64,000 nt of DNA from Pseudomonas putida (GCF_026625125.1 NZ_CP113097.1:3658001-3722000), one strand, 5' to 3'; shown: positions 27,755 through 36,573, counted from the first letter of the stretch. Made by a program: numbers and translations. The notes: generated from the sequence alone by a model not told the origin.

Positions 27755-28311
27755 AGCTGCCGTCCTCCCGCTGTTTCAGGCCTTGGGTGTAATCGCGGTC
27801 AGCGAAGCCGTGGTGGCGACTGGTCGGCAGGTGGTGCACGTTGTCAGCAGGAAGCTCGACCTCATCCTCCCAGCGCTTCCCGTTGAGCCAGGTCGAGGCA
27901 TGCGGGATGAACTGGCCGTTGTCCTTGGTCCACCCAGGAAGCTGCCGGTGCTTAGCCAGGGCGGCGACGATCTTGTCGAACAAGGCCTGGCTCACCTTGA
28001 GCTTCGCCCAGGCCTTCTCGGCTTTGTCCTTCCCGACCTTGCGTGGGTACAGCTTCCAGAACCGCGAAAACAGCTCGACCGAATCCACCGGCGCTGGCGT
28101 CGGGTTTAGGGAATCAGGAATCAAGAGAGAGGGAATCAGCAGGGAAAGAACTGTGCGAGTCTGGTGCTTGCACGGTGCTTTCCTCATGCTTTCCCTGGCA
28201 TGCCTCTACGACAGGCATTTCAGGGATGGTGCTCTTGGCTTCCTTGACGTGTGGGTTCTGGTGCTTCGACCAGTTGATGAAACGCCTAAACCGAGAGAAC
28301 GACCCGGGCAT
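27744..28311 (-). pseudogene. Phage replication protein remnant, frameshifted
   Basis: Two overlapping frames make one protein. The upstream part (28114-28311) includes FINWSKHQNPHVKEAKSTIP, a DNA-binding N-domain end; the downstream part (27744-28187) carries FSRFWKLYPRKVGKDKAEKAW and FIPHASTWLNGKRWEDE, the conserved C-terminal module of phage O-type replication proteins. The frame changes in a serine/leucine-rich linker around 28,114-28,160. The N-terminal winged-helix domain is missing too. It cannot be functional as it stands. Confidence 0.7.
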
Positions 28312-28408
28312 GCAATGCGCCCCGCCACCCCGGCGGTAATGGGACAGAACGATTCACTGAAGCACCTGGGCGACCGGGTGCTTTGGGAATCCACTGGAGG
28401 AACACAGG

Positions 28409-28594
28409 ATGAACAAAGTCCTTCGCATCACCCTCGCCGGCGAGCGCGAGGTATTCGCCGACGCCGACTTAACGGACTGCATTCGCGAGGCGAACCGGAT
28501 CAACTCGGAGCGCGGCTACACGAGCGGCGTGTGCGTTGTAGAGCTGGAAGACGGCCAGCGGATGACAGCCGCTGACTGCAAGGAGGCCGCATGA
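28409..28594 (+). CDS. Small phage protein, 61 residues
   Basis: Begins MNKVLRITLAGEREVFADA behind TGGAGGAACACAGG. Soluble, with VCVVELEDGQRMTAADC in the middle. The stop overlaps the next start (ATGA). Typical of small early-region genes of Pseudomonas phages; no function assigned. Confidence 0.65.
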   Translation: MNKVLRITLAGEREVFADADLTDCIREANRINSERGYTSGVCVVELEDGQRMTAADCKEAA

Positions 28595-28776
28595 TCCTGC
28601 GCGACCAGGGCTTCAAGTTCTGCATCAGCCCGGACAAGAAGCAGGGCCAGTGGCTGCACCCAACGGTGTTCAAGGTAATGCATCCCGACTGGACGGACGT
28701 CACGGAATGGCCGACCGATCAGCTGGCTGCCTACCTGATGCCGGAGCCCCAGCAGCAAGAACTGTTTGCAGCATGA
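28591..28776 (+). CDS. Small phage protein, 61 residues
   Basis: Begins MILRDQGFKFCISPDKKQGQW and ends EPQQQELFAA. Translationally coupled to the gene before it. Not recognised beyond its prophage context. Confidence 0.65.
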   Translation: MILRDQGFKFCISPDKKQGQWLHPTVFKVMHPDWTDVTEWPTDQLAAYLMPEPQQQELFAA

Positions 28777-28875
28777 AGATTTCACTGGCTGGCCTTGGCG
28801 ACCGGGCCGGACGGGAAATCAACGTGTGACGTAACGAATTGGCCCAGCAATCAGACGCTGGGCCAAAAGGGTGAG

Positions 28876-29232
28876 TTAAAGCAATGCAGTGGACAGCATA
28901 CCCAAGGCCCCTAGGACGAAGCCAATGAGCGCTCCCCGCCCTGGTGTCTCATGGAACAGAGACCACACAACTACGGGCTCGAGAAGCAACAAGGAGGTGA
29001 CTGATACCACGGTGACGATCCAGATATCACCGACTGCAACGTATCCAAGCCAGTATGCCGCCAGTAGACAAATCCCCGCAAAACACATCAATGCCAAGGG
29101 GAAACTGATAGCTCCCCATGAAGCACTTCCTGTCTGAGCAAGTTTAGCGACTACCACCTCACTGTAGATTGCACAGAACTCACCAACCACCATTAATCCT
29201 AGAGCAGAAACTCCGAGTAGTTCTTTGGACAT
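28876..29232 (-). CDS. Four-helix membrane protein, EamA/SMR-like
   Basis: 118 residues from MSKELLGVSALGLMVVGEFC with a strong AAGGAG site. Four hydrophobic segments cover nearly the whole chain; conserved-looking Glu residues lie in segments 1-2 (GEFCAIYSEVV) and 3-4 (LLEPVVVW). Length and layout resemble a half-size drug/metabolite transporter. The gene is a lysogenic-conversion-like passenger among prophage remains. Substrate unknown. Confidence 0.65.
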   Translation of the reverse strand: MSKELLGVSALGLMVVGEFCAIYSEVVVAKLAQTGSASWGAISFPLALMCFAGICLLAAYWLGYVAVGDIWIVTVVSVTSLLLLEPVVVWSLFHETPGRGALIGFVLGALGMLSTALL

Positions 29233-29741
29233 ATCAAAAACTCCTTCGTATTCAGGGCAATATTTTTCCGCTCCCAGCTGGCAATGCCGCTCACCAGGAT
29301 CTCGTTGCGTGAATACGAAGCAGCCTCGAATAGACCTGAATTACCGAAATACTGTCCCATGCGTATGTCCTTCAATGGAGGTGAGTCCCAGCATCAAACC
29401 AAGACACCGCTCAGATAATACGGCCCCTGAGCCATTCTGAACACAGCGATGCGTCAGTCTGACGTTAACTGCCCGATGCCCTGCTCCCCATCGCAGGGTT
29501 CATCGGAGATCGCTCGGCTGACAGCCCCGAGATAGCAGGGTGGCCACCTTTACCCGAGCCAGAGCGACGAACAACGCGGCGAAGACGGTTTACTCGCCAG
29601 CCAGATTCGAGCGATCTCCGATGCATCCCGCATCCCCTTCCCTTCACTTCGACCGCATTAGGCAGGCGCCAGGCCACCTTTCACGGTGGGTTTGGTCACC
29701 CGCGCCTGGCTCCTGGCCAATGCGGTCCTGAGGATCACCCA
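29233..29741. other. Gene-free stretch with a long inverted repeat
   Basis: About 510 bases. It contains a 16-base perfect inverted repeat (29501-29516 and 29608-29623) around 91 bases. No supported gene. Confidence 0.4.
29501..29623. repeat. 16-bp perfect inverted repeat enclosing 91 bp
   Basis: CATCGGAGATCGCTCG at 29501-29516 and its exact reverse complement at 29608-29623. No transposase is present. It may be an operator pair, a MITE-like remnant or a recombined phage control region. Confidence 0.7.
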
Positions 29742-29993
29742 ATGAGCGGAATGAGCGTTTCCGGCCAGATCATGATTCAAGAACCTGAAGCCGGCGGATT
29801 CTCGGCGCATGTCTACCCAACGCGCCTTGATGCCGCCATTCAGTTGCTGCGCGTGATGATTCGCCGCGCCGCTGACGCGGAGCAGGCCATGGCCCAAATC
29901 GAGAATGCCGTAGCTGAGCTAATCAGCGAGGAGCGACATGATTTGGATATGGAAATGGCAACCGAGCGCCGGCGCCGTGGAGATGAGCCATGA
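29742..29993 (+). CDS. Hypothetical phage protein, 83 residues
   Basis: Begins MSGMSVSGQIMIQEPEAGGFSA with GAGGATCACCC upstream. A helical central part (LLRVMIRRAADAEQAMAQIENAV) and an acidic/basic tail. Its stop overlaps the next ATG. No function assigned. Confidence 0.6.
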   Translation: MSGMSVSGQIMIQEPEAGGFSAHVYPTRLDAAIQLLRVMIRRAADAEQAMAQIENAVAELISEERHDLDMEMATERRRRGDEP

Positions 29994-30175
29994 GCGGCTG
30001 GATCAAGTGCAGCGACAGACTGCCGGAGGAGATCAAGGCGGACTATCTGATCGTCTGCGAGTCCGGCGAAGTCGCGCTTTCCGAATACGTCTACGACGAC
30101 ACCGAAGGTTGGGGTTTCTGGTACGACCCGTACGCGACTCATTGGATGCCCCTGCCTACCCCACCCACCGAGTAA
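29990..30175 (+). CDS. DUF551-like phage protein
   Basis: 61 residues: MSGWIKCSDRLPEE, then EVALSEYVYDD, and the ending GWGFWYDPYATHWMPLPTPP. This WIKCSDRLP...THWMPLP pattern is the DUF551 domain of phages. Coupled by ATGA to the gene before it. Confidence 0.78.
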   Translation: MSGWIKCSDRLPEEIKADYLIVCESGEVALSEYVYDDTEGWGFWYDPYATHWMPLPTPPTE

Positions 30176-30289
30176 CCCACCACCTGGAGGCGATCATACC
30201 CACCCAGCACGACCTCTATGCCGACAGCGCCCAGGCCCGGGCCTTGGATCGTCGTCTCTCTGGTGAGCAGGAAGTTCACTGGGCGGAAG

Positions 30290-30630
30290 GCGTTGGCCTA
30301 TTCATCGAGGCGTTACTTGAGCGGCGCAAGCTGCAGGGCGTGCGCAACTCGCGGCTCATCACCAACGACTCTGGTCTGCGCATGAGCTGGGAAATGCTTA
30401 GGAACCGCTTCAGCGAAGCGCGAGACAGGGCCGCTCGGGAGCTGAGCGCCGATGGCAACACTGACCTGGCGACTAAGGTTCGGCAGTTCCAGTTTCGCGA
30501 TATCCGACCGAAGGCTGCTTCCGAAATCGAGGACATCAGCCACGCGAGCAGGCTGCTTGGCCACTCGAAGGAGGAGATCACGAAGCGGGTGTATCGCCGA
30601 GTCGGCGAGGTGGTCAGCCCGACCAAGTAA
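30290..30630 (+). pseudogene. C-terminal remnant of a tyrosine-recombinase integrase
   Basis: Only the catalytic tail is left: LFIEALLERRKLQG, SRLITNDSGLRMSWEMLRNRF, then QFRDIRPKAASEI (arginine motif), SRLLGHSKEEITKRVYRRVGE (His and nucleophile Tyr). The N-terminal arm- and core-binding domains are missing; the open frame continuing upstream reads across the DUF551 gene in another frame. It ends 101 bases before the 3' end of tRNA-Cys, where such an integrase would sit in an intact prophage. Confidence 0.8.
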
Positions 30631-30637
30631 AGGCCCG

Positions 30638-30672
30638 ATGCGGAAACGATACCCAATAATGCGGAAACGATA
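30638..30672 (+). repeat. 14-bp direct repeat beside the integrase remnant
   Basis: ATGCGGAAACGATA at 30638-30651 and again at 30659-30672, a 21-base period. Between the integrase stop and tRNA-Cys this position suits integrase or excisionase arm sites; that is inference. Confidence 0.55.
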
Positions 30673-30693
30673 GGGTTTTCTATCGCCCAAAGA

Positions 30694-30725
30694 AAAACCC
30701 CGCAGACGTTAATCTGCGGGGCTTT
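30694..30725 (-). terminator. Terminator downstream of tRNA-Cys
   Basis: CCCCGCAGA (30698-30706), six-base loop, TCTGCGGGG (30713-30721). On the minus strand it is followed by TTTTTCTTT, fitting termination of the tRNA transcript. Confidence 0.8.
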
Positions 30726-30731
30726 CGAATG

Positions 30732-30805
30732 TGGAGGCCGAGGTCGGAATCGAACCGGCGTAGACGGATTTGCAATCCGGAGCATAACCACTTTGCTACT
30801 CGGCC
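30732..30805 (-). tRNA. tRNA-Cys (GCA anticodon)
   Basis: 74 bases on the minus strand with encoded CCA at 30732-30734. Acceptor GGCCGAG pairs with CTCGGCC; the anticodon loop reads ATTGCAAAT and the T-arm GGTTCGATTCC. Its 3' end points into the prophage remnant, marking it as the integration site. Confidence 0.96.
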
Positions 30806-30957
30806 TCAAAGTTCGGATCTAGTTGCTTACGCTTCTATCTCCTTGAAACGTAGAACCTTTTTCAAAGTTTGCTGCGTTTCGATGGGCGCCATTATGTCTG
30901 CATTCATTCAACCTTGCAACCCCCTGAACAGAAAAAATATTCAAGAGGTTCAAGGTG

Positions 30958-31977
30958 TTAGCGCAAGCGGCCAAGTTTGCTCCACAACCCTACCACGGCG
31001 TTCTCCACCGCACCGCTCGCCGCCATGCCGATTCGCTCCTGAAGGCTTTTGCGTTCGGCATAGTGCACATGGAACAGGTTGGCGTTGCGAGCGCGCTCGC
31101 TGAGGTACTCGTCGCTGGTCTGCAACTGGTCCACCAGCTTGCGATTCAGCGCGGCGACACCCAGCCAGACTTCGCCGGTGGCCACTTCGTCGATGTGCAA
31201 CTGCGGGCGGTAGCGGGCGACGAAATCCTTGAAGAGCTGGTGGGTAATGTCCAGGTCTTCCTGGAACTTCTCGCGCCCCTTATCGGTGTTCTCGCCGAAC
31301 ACGGTCAGGGTGCGCTTGTACTCACCGGCAGTCAGCACTTCGAAATCGATATTGTGCTTCTTCAGCAGGCGGTTGACGTTGGGCAACTGCGCCACCACGC
31401 CGATTGAACCGAGCACGGCAAACGGCGCGCTGACGATTTTCTCGCCGATACAGGCCATCATGTAACCACCGCTGGCGGCCACCTTGTCGATGCACACGGT
31501 CAGCGGAATGCCGGCCTGGCGGATGCGCGCCAGCTGCGAGGCCGCAAGGCCGTAGCTGTGCACCAGGCCACCACCGCTTTCCAGGCGCAGTACCACCTCG
31601 TCACGCGGCGTGGCGAGGGTCAGCAGTGCCGTGATTTCGTTGCGCAGGCTTTCGGTGGCGGACGCCTTGATGTCGCCATCGAAGTCGAGCACGAACACCC
31701 GGCCTTTCTCTTCGACCTTGACTTTCTTCTGCTGTTTTTCCGCTTTGGCCTGCTGCTTGCGCAGGGCCTTGAGCTGGGCCTTGTCGAGCAGGCCGGATTC
31801 CAGACGCTCGCGCAACTCTTTGTAGAACTCGTTTAGGCGGGTAACCTGCAACTGCCCGCCAGCCTTGCGCCGCCCCTTGCCGCGCAAGCCGGCGATGGCA
31901 GACAGCACCACCAGGATGGCAATCACCAGGGTGGCGGTTTTAGCGAGAAAGCTTGCGTATTCGGCAAGAAACTCCAC
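30958..31977 (-). CDS. sohB: SohB inner-membrane peptidase (S49 family)
   Basis: 339 residues. N-terminal membrane segment (about 12-30), a charged coiled linker rich in Lys (about 65-85), then the signal-peptide-peptidase-like domain. The nucleophile Ser is in DKVAASGGYMMAC and the general-base Lys in TAGEYKRTLT. It degrades membrane-associated peptides, with its active site on the periplasmic side. Single gene. Backbone gene of the genus, complete. Confidence 0.93.
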   Translation of the reverse strand: MEFLAEYASFLAKTATLVIAILVVLSAIAGLRGKGRRKAGGQLQVTRLNEFYKELRERLESGLLDKAQLKALRKQQAKAEKQQKKVKVEEKGRVFVLDFDGDIKASATESLRNEITALLTLATPRDEVVLRLESGGGLVHSYGLAASQLARIRQAGIPLTVCIDKVAASGGYMMACIGEKIVSAPFAVLGSIGVVAQLPNVNRLLKKHNIDFEVLTAGEYKRTLTVFGENTDKGREKFQEDLDITHQLFKDFVARYRPQLHIDEVATGEVWLGVAALNRKLVDQLQTSDEYLSERARNANLFHVHYAERKSLQERIGMAASGAVENAVVGLWSKLGRLR

Positions 31978-32174
31978 GTTGACTCCTTATGAACCTGCGC
32001 CTGTACGGCGCGAAACTTTAGCAAGCATACCGGTGCGCCCGTGGCGCTGCCAGCTGCGGTAAACGCTGGCAACACAGTTCAAACGACCTTTTCAAACGCT
32101 TGTATGTTTTTTCGTTGACAGCCTGTGTGGCGCATCCTAACCTCGCAGCAACCTTCAAGCGGCCGGATACCTTC

Positions 32175-32885
32175 GTGGGCAACCTCTACCTCATCCGACA
32201 TGGCCAAGCCTCATTCGGCGCAGACGACTATGACGTGCTGTCGCCGGTGGGCATGCGGCAAAGCCAGGCACTGGGTGAGCACCTTGCCCGGCTGGACCTG
32301 CGCCTGGACCGATGCGTGGCGGGTGACCTGCGCCGCCAGCAAGACACTGCGCGGCTGGCGCTGGAGGCGTTGCACGCCAATGGCTGCGCAGTGCCCGCCA
32401 TTGAGACCGACCCTGCGTTCAATGAGTTCGATGCCGACGGTGTTATCCGTGCCCTGCTGCCCGGCTTGCTGGCCGAAGAGCCACAGGCCCTGCACATCCT
32501 GCGCAATGGCGCGCAGAACCGCAGCGAATTCCAGCGCCTGTTCGCCGTGATGGTGCAGCGCTGGCACGACGGCGAACATGCCGACGACGGCCTGGAAACC
32601 TGGCAAGCGTTCACCGCGCGAGTCCAGGTTGGTTTGCAACGTGTGCTGGACAGCGCCGGCAGTGGCGACAACATCGCGGTGTTCACCTCAGGAGGCACCA
32701 TTGCCGCCCTGCTTCACCTGACTACTGGAATTACCCCCAGCCAGGCCTTCTCGCTGAACTGGCAGATCATCAACACGTCGCTCAGCCAGCTGAAGTTCCG
32801 CGGCCGCGACGTGGCACTGGCTTCCTTCAACAACCAGGCCCACGTGCAGTTGTTGAAGGTGCCGGAGCTCATTACCTACAGATGA
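32175..32885 (+). CDS. Histidine phosphatase family protein
   Basis: About 236 residues from the GTG at 32175, giving VGNLYLIRHGQASFG; the phosphohistidine motif RHG is close to the N-terminus and the second histidine region reads VFTSGGTIAAL, where the usual catalytic His is replaced by Gly-Gly-Thr context as in many members. A longer frame to 32100 exists. Substrate unknown; phosphoglycerate-mutase-like fold. First of a rightward series with SCP2, phosphotransferase and SDR genes. Confidence 0.85.
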   Translation: MGNLYLIRHGQASFGADDYDVLSPVGMRQSQALGEHLARLDLRLDRCVAGDLRRQQDTARLALEALHANGCAVPAIETDPAFNEFDADGVIRALLPGLLAEEPQALHILRNGAQNRSEFQRLFAVMVQRWHDGEHADDGLETWQAFTARVQVGLQRVLDSAGSGDNIAVFTSGGTIAALLHLTTGITPSQAFSLNWQIINTSLSQLKFRGRDVALASFNNQAHVQLLKVPELITYR

Positions 32886-32940
32886 GCCCGGCCTGTTGTG
32901 TCCCGATCAGGGACGTAAATCACTCAATAAGGAATACGCC

Positions 32941-33258
32941 ATGACCTCCGTAGCTGATGCCGTGAAAAAGATGCAAGAGAAGTTCAATCCGTCTGCAGCC
33001 GAAGGCCTGGACCTGGTGTTCGGCTTCGACATCACCGACGAAGACAAGAAATACGCCCTGATCGTCAAGGACGGTACCTGCGACCTGCAGGAAGGCGAGA
33101 ACCCTAACGCCAACTGCACCCTGGTGATGGACAGCGACACCCTCAAGGGCATCGTCAGCGGCGAGACCGACGGCATGCAGGCGTTCATGAGCGGCAAGCT
33201 TCGCGTTGAAGGCGACATGATGCTGTCGATGAAACTCAGCGAGCTGTTCCCTTCCTGA
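32941..33258 (+). CDS. SCP2 sterol-binding domain protein
   Basis: 105 residues from MTSVADAVKKMQEKFNPSAA, a stand-alone SCP2 domain. It shows GLDLVFGFDITDEDKKYALIV and the C-terminal AFMSGKLRVEGDMMLSMKLSELF, which forms the lipid tunnel lid. Members bind acyl chains or CoA esters. It lies before a phosphotransferase and SDR, a set often linked with fatty-acid or acyl-CoA metabolism. Own terminator. Confidence 0.88.
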   Translation: MTSVADAVKKMQEKFNPSAAEGLDLVFGFDITDEDKKYALIVKDGTCDLQEGENPNANCTLVMDSDTLKGIVSGETDGMQAFMSGKLRVEGDMMLSMKLSELFPS

Positions 33259-33284
33259 GTGATGGGCGCACCGCGCGAGACGAA

Positions 33285-33316
33285 AACCGAAGCCAGACCG
33301 GCTTCGGTTTTTTTTT
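33285..33316 (+). terminator. Rho-independent terminator after the SCP2 gene
   Basis: AACCGAAGCC (33285-33294), loop AGACC, GGCTTCGGTT (33300-33309) running into a T-tract. Confidence 0.88.
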
Positions 33317-33450
33317 GCCCGCCGTGGCGTATTCGGTGCAGTGATCGGCCGGCAACACGCAAACCTATAGGGCACCTGGCACGCTTGTTCCAATGCCTCG
33401 AGGCCATTAGATTAGCCAATAATCCTTGCGATAGATAATAAGGTAAACGC

Positions 33451-34518
33451 ATGACGCTCACCGATCAGTCCACTCAGGTACGCCCCGGCGAAGAACTCGA
33501 CGCGGCCGTCATCGATCCTTACCTGAAGGCCAATATCGCCGGCCTTGAGGGCACACCACGCATCAGCCAGTTCCCCGGGGGAGCCTCCAACCTGACCTAT
33601 CTGGTGGCTTACCCAGGCCGTGAGTTCGTGCTGCGGCGCCCGCCTTTCGGCCAGAAAGCCAAGTCGGCCCACGACATGGGCCGTGAGTTCCGCATCCTCA
33701 ACCAGCTCAACAGCGGCTTTCCTTATTGCCCCAAGGCCTACGCCCACTGCACCGATGAAACGGTGATCGGCGCCGAGTTCTATGTGATGGAGCGGGTGAA
33801 CGGCATCATCCTGCGTTCGGACATTCCCGCCGAACTGAACCTGGATGCCAGCCGTACCGAGGCCCTCTGCAAAAGCTTCATCGACCGCCTGGTAGAGCTG
33901 CATCAAGTCGACTACCAGGCCTGCGGCCTCGCCGACCTGGGCAAGCCTGAGGGCTACGTGCAGCGCCAGATCGAAGGCTGGACCAGCCGCTACGAAAAAG
34001 CCCTGACACCCGATGCGCCGCGTTGGGAGCAGGTCATTGCCTGGCTGCGCGAAAAGATGCCGGCCGACCACCCTCGCCCAGGCATCGTGCACAACGACTA
34101 CCGCTTCGACAACGTGATCCTCGATGCCGATAACCCCATGCGCATCATTGGCGTACTGGACTGGGAGATGGCCACCATCGGCGACCCACTGATGGACTTG
34201 GGCAACAGCCTGGCCTACTGGATCGAGGCGAGCGACCCGGCGCCGGTGCAACTGATGCGGCGCCAGCCGAGCAATGCCCAGGGCATGCTGACCCGCCGCC
34301 AGTTCGTCGATTACTACGCCGAGCGTGCGGGCATCCGCCTGGACAACTTCGATTACTACTATTGCTATGGCCTGTTCCGCCTGGCGGGCATCGTGCAGCA
34401 GATCTACTACCGCTTCTACCACGGCCAGACCCAGGACAAGCGCTTCGCCCAGTTCATTCACATGAACCGGCTGCTGGAGCAGATGAGCCTGCAGGTAATA
34501 GCCAAGTCCACGCTCTGA
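33451..34518 (+). CDS. Phosphotransferase family protein (APH/ACAD10-like)
   Basis: 355 residues, kinase-like fold. The glycine loop region FPGGASNLTYLV, the nucleotide-lysine stretch FVLRRPPFG, the catalytic HNDYRFDNVI (Brenner motif) and the metal LDWEMATIGDPLMDLG are all seen. Close relatives act with acyl-CoA dehydrogenases on hydroxyacyl-CoA. The ATG has AAGGTAAAC upstream. It is followed at 23 bases by an SDR, so they form an operon. Confidence 0.88.
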   Translation: MTLTDQSTQVRPGEELDAAVIDPYLKANIAGLEGTPRISQFPGGASNLTYLVAYPGREFVLRRPPFGQKAKSAHDMGREFRILNQLNSGFPYCPKAYAHCTDETVIGAEFYVMERVNGIILRSDIPAELNLDASRTEALCKSFIDRLVELHQVDYQACGLADLGKPEGYVQRQIEGWTSRYEKALTPDAPRWEQVIAWLREKMPADHPRPGIVHNDYRFDNVILDADNPMRIIGVLDWEMATIGDPLMDLGNSLAYWIEASDPAPVQLMRRQPSNAQGMLTRRQFVDYYAERAGIRLDNFDYYYCYGLFRLAGIVQQIYYRFYHGQTQDKRFAQFIHMNRLLEQMSLQVIAKSTL

Positions 34519-34541
34519 CGACAGACAACAAGGAAAACAGC

Positions 34542-35309
34542 ATGTCCAAGACCCACCTGTTCGACCTCGATGGCAAGATCGCTTTCGTCTCCGGCGCCAG
34601 CCGCGGCATTGGCGAGGCCATCGCGCACCTGCTGGCCCAGCAAGGTGCTCATGTGATCGTTTCCAGCCGCAAGCTCGAGGGCTGCCAGCAGGTGGCCGAT
34701 GCGATCATCGCCGCAGGCGGCAAGGCCACCGCAGTGGCCTGCCACATCGGCGAACTGGAACAGATCCAGCAGGTTTTCGCCGGTATCCGCGAACAGTTCG
34801 GCCGCCTGGACGTGCTGGTCAACAACGCCGCCACCAACCCGCAGTTCTGCAACGTGCTGGACACCGACGCGGGCGCCTTTCAGAAGACCGTCGACGTCAA
34901 TATCCGTGGCTATTTCTTCATGTCTGTCGAAGCCGGCAAGCTGATGCGGGAAAACGGCGGCGGCAGCATCATCAACGTGGCGTCGATCAATGGGGTTTCG
35001 CCAGGGCATTTCCAGGGGATCTACTCGGTGACCAAGGCTGCGGTGATCAACATGACCAAGGTCTTCGCCAAGGAGTGCGCGCAGTTCGGCATCCGCTGCA
35101 ATGCCTTGCTGCCTGGCCTGACCGACACAAAGTTCGCCTCGGCGCTGGTGAAAAACGACGCCATCCTCAACGCCGCACTGCAGCAGATTCCGCTCAAACG
35201 CGTGGCCGACCCCAAGGAAATGGCCGGCGCCGTGCTGTACCTGGCCAGCGATGCCTCCAGTTACACCACCGGTACAGCGCTTAATGTCGACGGAGGCTAC
35301 CTGTCCTGA
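34542..35309 (+). CDS. SDR-family oxidoreductase
   Basis: 255 residues from MSKTHLFDLDGKIAFVSGAS. Cofactor motif SGASRGIGEA (17-26), NNAA near 95, catalytic Ser in INVASING, and Tyr-Lys in YSVTKAAV; C-terminus ALNVDGGYLS. AAGGAAAAC precedes the start. Second gene of the operon with the phosphotransferase. A role with hydroxyacyl substrates is inferred only. Confidence 0.9.
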   Translation: MSKTHLFDLDGKIAFVSGASRGIGEAIAHLLAQQGAHVIVSSRKLEGCQQVADAIIAAGGKATAVACHIGELEQIQQVFAGIREQFGRLDVLVNNAATNPQFCNVLDTDAGAFQKTVDVNIRGYFFMSVEAGKLMRENGGGSIINVASINGVSPGHFQGIYSVTKAAVINMTKVFAKECAQFGIRCNALLPGLTDTKFASALVKNDAILNAALQQIPLKRVADPKEMAGAVLYLASDASSYTTGTALNVDGGYLS

Positions 35310-36131
35310 TCAGGCCTTGATCGCCTGCAGGGTGTAACTCAGCGGCAAGCGCTCAGGCCCCAGACGCAGGCGCCATTCGCCGTCGGCGCTTTTGTCCATC
35401 TGGCCGGGTAATGCCTCCCAGGGGATGCTCTGGTGCTCGACCAGTGCCGTCAGTTGCAGCCCTTGCGCCAGCAGGGCACTGACGACTTCGCCCAGACCAT
35501 GGTTCCACTCATGGGTTTCGGTCTGGGTGAGGCGTTGATCGCTGTCGACGTAAGTCTGGTCGCTGTGCCAAACCGTCGGCGCTTCGTGCTCGAAGTAGGA
35601 ATATTCCAATTGCAGCCGGTCCTGATGGTCTTCATTGACGGCCATCAGCATCGGGTGGCCATCGCGCAGAAACAGCCGACCGCCAGGCTTGAGCAAGGCC
35701 GCCACTGCCCGGGCCCAAGGCTCGATGCGCGGTAGCCAGCACAATGCACCGATTCCGGTGTAGACCAGGTCGAAGGTGCCTGCCTGCAGTACCTGATCGG
35801 CCTCATAGACATCGGCTTCTACGTAGTCGATGGCTATGTTGCAACGCCCGGCAAGGCGCCGCGCCTGCATCAGCGAAGCTGCCGAATAATCCAGCCCGCA
35901 CACCAGCGCGCCCAAGCGCGCCAGCGACAAGGTGTCGGTGCCGATATGGCATTGCAGGTGAGCGGTGCGCAGGCCCTGAATATCGCCAAGGCGTGGCAGG
36001 TCGAAGCGTACGGTCTGGGAAAGGTGCGCCGGCTGCTGGACCAGCTGCTCGACCTCGTAGTCCTTCGAGGCAGCATGCAGCGGCGCGCGCTCATCCCAGC
36101 TGGCGCGGTTGAGTTGATGCGATCGGTCCAT
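35310..36131 (-). CDS. Class I SAM-dependent methyltransferase
   Basis: 273 residues from MDRSHQLNRASWDERAPLHAA, with AAGGACG before the ATG; longer frames lack a site. The SAM-binding region shows HLQCHIGTDTLSLARLGA, CGLDYSAASL, DYVEADVYE and the motif LVYTGIGALCWLP. Substrate unknown. Backbone gene, convergent with the SDR with no gap. Confidence 0.85.
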   Translation of the reverse strand: MDRSHQLNRASWDERAPLHAASKDYEVEQLVQQPAHLSQTVRFDLPRLGDIQGLRTAHLQCHIGTDTLSLARLGALVCGLDYSAASLMQARRLAGRCNIAIDYVEADVYEADQVLQAGTFDLVYTGIGALCWLPRIEPWARAVAALLKPGGRLFLRDGHPMLMAVNEDHQDRLQLEYSYFEHEAPTVWHSDQTYVDSDQRLTQTETHEWNHGLGEVVSALLAQGLQLTALVEHQSIPWEALPGQMDKSADGEWRLRLGPERLPLSYTLQAIKA

Positions 36132-36222
36132 GCTGTACGTCCTTGTCGTTTGAGTTGCGGCCATCGGGACCTTGCCAAGCGTGCCCACGCCGGCGCCGGC
36201 AAAGCCCCTAATCCGGCAAGCG

Positions 36223-36573
36223 TTACAGGCAGGTAGCCGCCGCCGCCCGCCGCTGCAGGGCCACGCCGTCATTCTTCTGCGCGTAGTAATCCACCCGCGT
36301 GCCGCCCGCTTGAGGATAGACATCCACGAACGACTCCGCTTCGCGGGTATACACCGTCAGCCCACCTTGCTTGCGCGGCTGCAGATAGCCGCTGGCGTCG
36401 TCCCCGAACACATCCTCTTTCTGCCAACTGAACTGGATGCACTGGGCCACCAACTCCGGCGCCTTTTGCGAATCGAGCTGGGCAGTCGGCTTGCCACCAC
36501 GGGCCGTATCCATGGTCGCTGAAGCACAACCGACCAATACCAGCGCCGCAGCCATCGGCAGAATTGCTCGCAT
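36223..36573 (-). CDS. Small lipoprotein
   Basis: 116 residues from MRAILPMAAALVLVGCASAT with lipobox LVGC and GAGGATGG upstream. The mature part contains IQFSWQKEDVFGDD and FVDVYPQAGGTRVDYY. Outer-membrane location inferred. Pseudomonas-specific hypothetical family. Confidence 0.75.
   Translation of the reverse strand: MRAILPMAAALVLVGCASATMDTARGGKPTAQLDSQKAPELVAQCIQFSWQKEDVFGDDASGYLQPRKQGGLTVYTREAESFVDVYPQAGGTRVDYYAQKNDGVALQRRAAAATCL

Noticed and set aside
29938..30289. Upstream extension of the integrase frame
   Set aside because: It reads through the 83-residue and DUF551 genes in another frame; integrase similarity begins only near 30,290.
16012..30805. Direct repeat of a tRNA 3' end as the left attachment site of the prophage
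   Set aside because: No copy of the tRNA-Cys or tRNA-Leu 3' end was found by eye in the accessory stretch, so the left border is not defined.
32175..32885. Histidine phosphatase as an additional phosphoglycerate mutase for the RLP route
   Set aside because: It lies in backbone DNA more than 20 kb away, with fatty-acid-type neighbours, and the family is functionally broad.
33412..34461. A 349-codon minus-strand frame opposite the phosphotransferase gene
   Set aside because: Antisense shadow; the plus strand has the kinase motifs.
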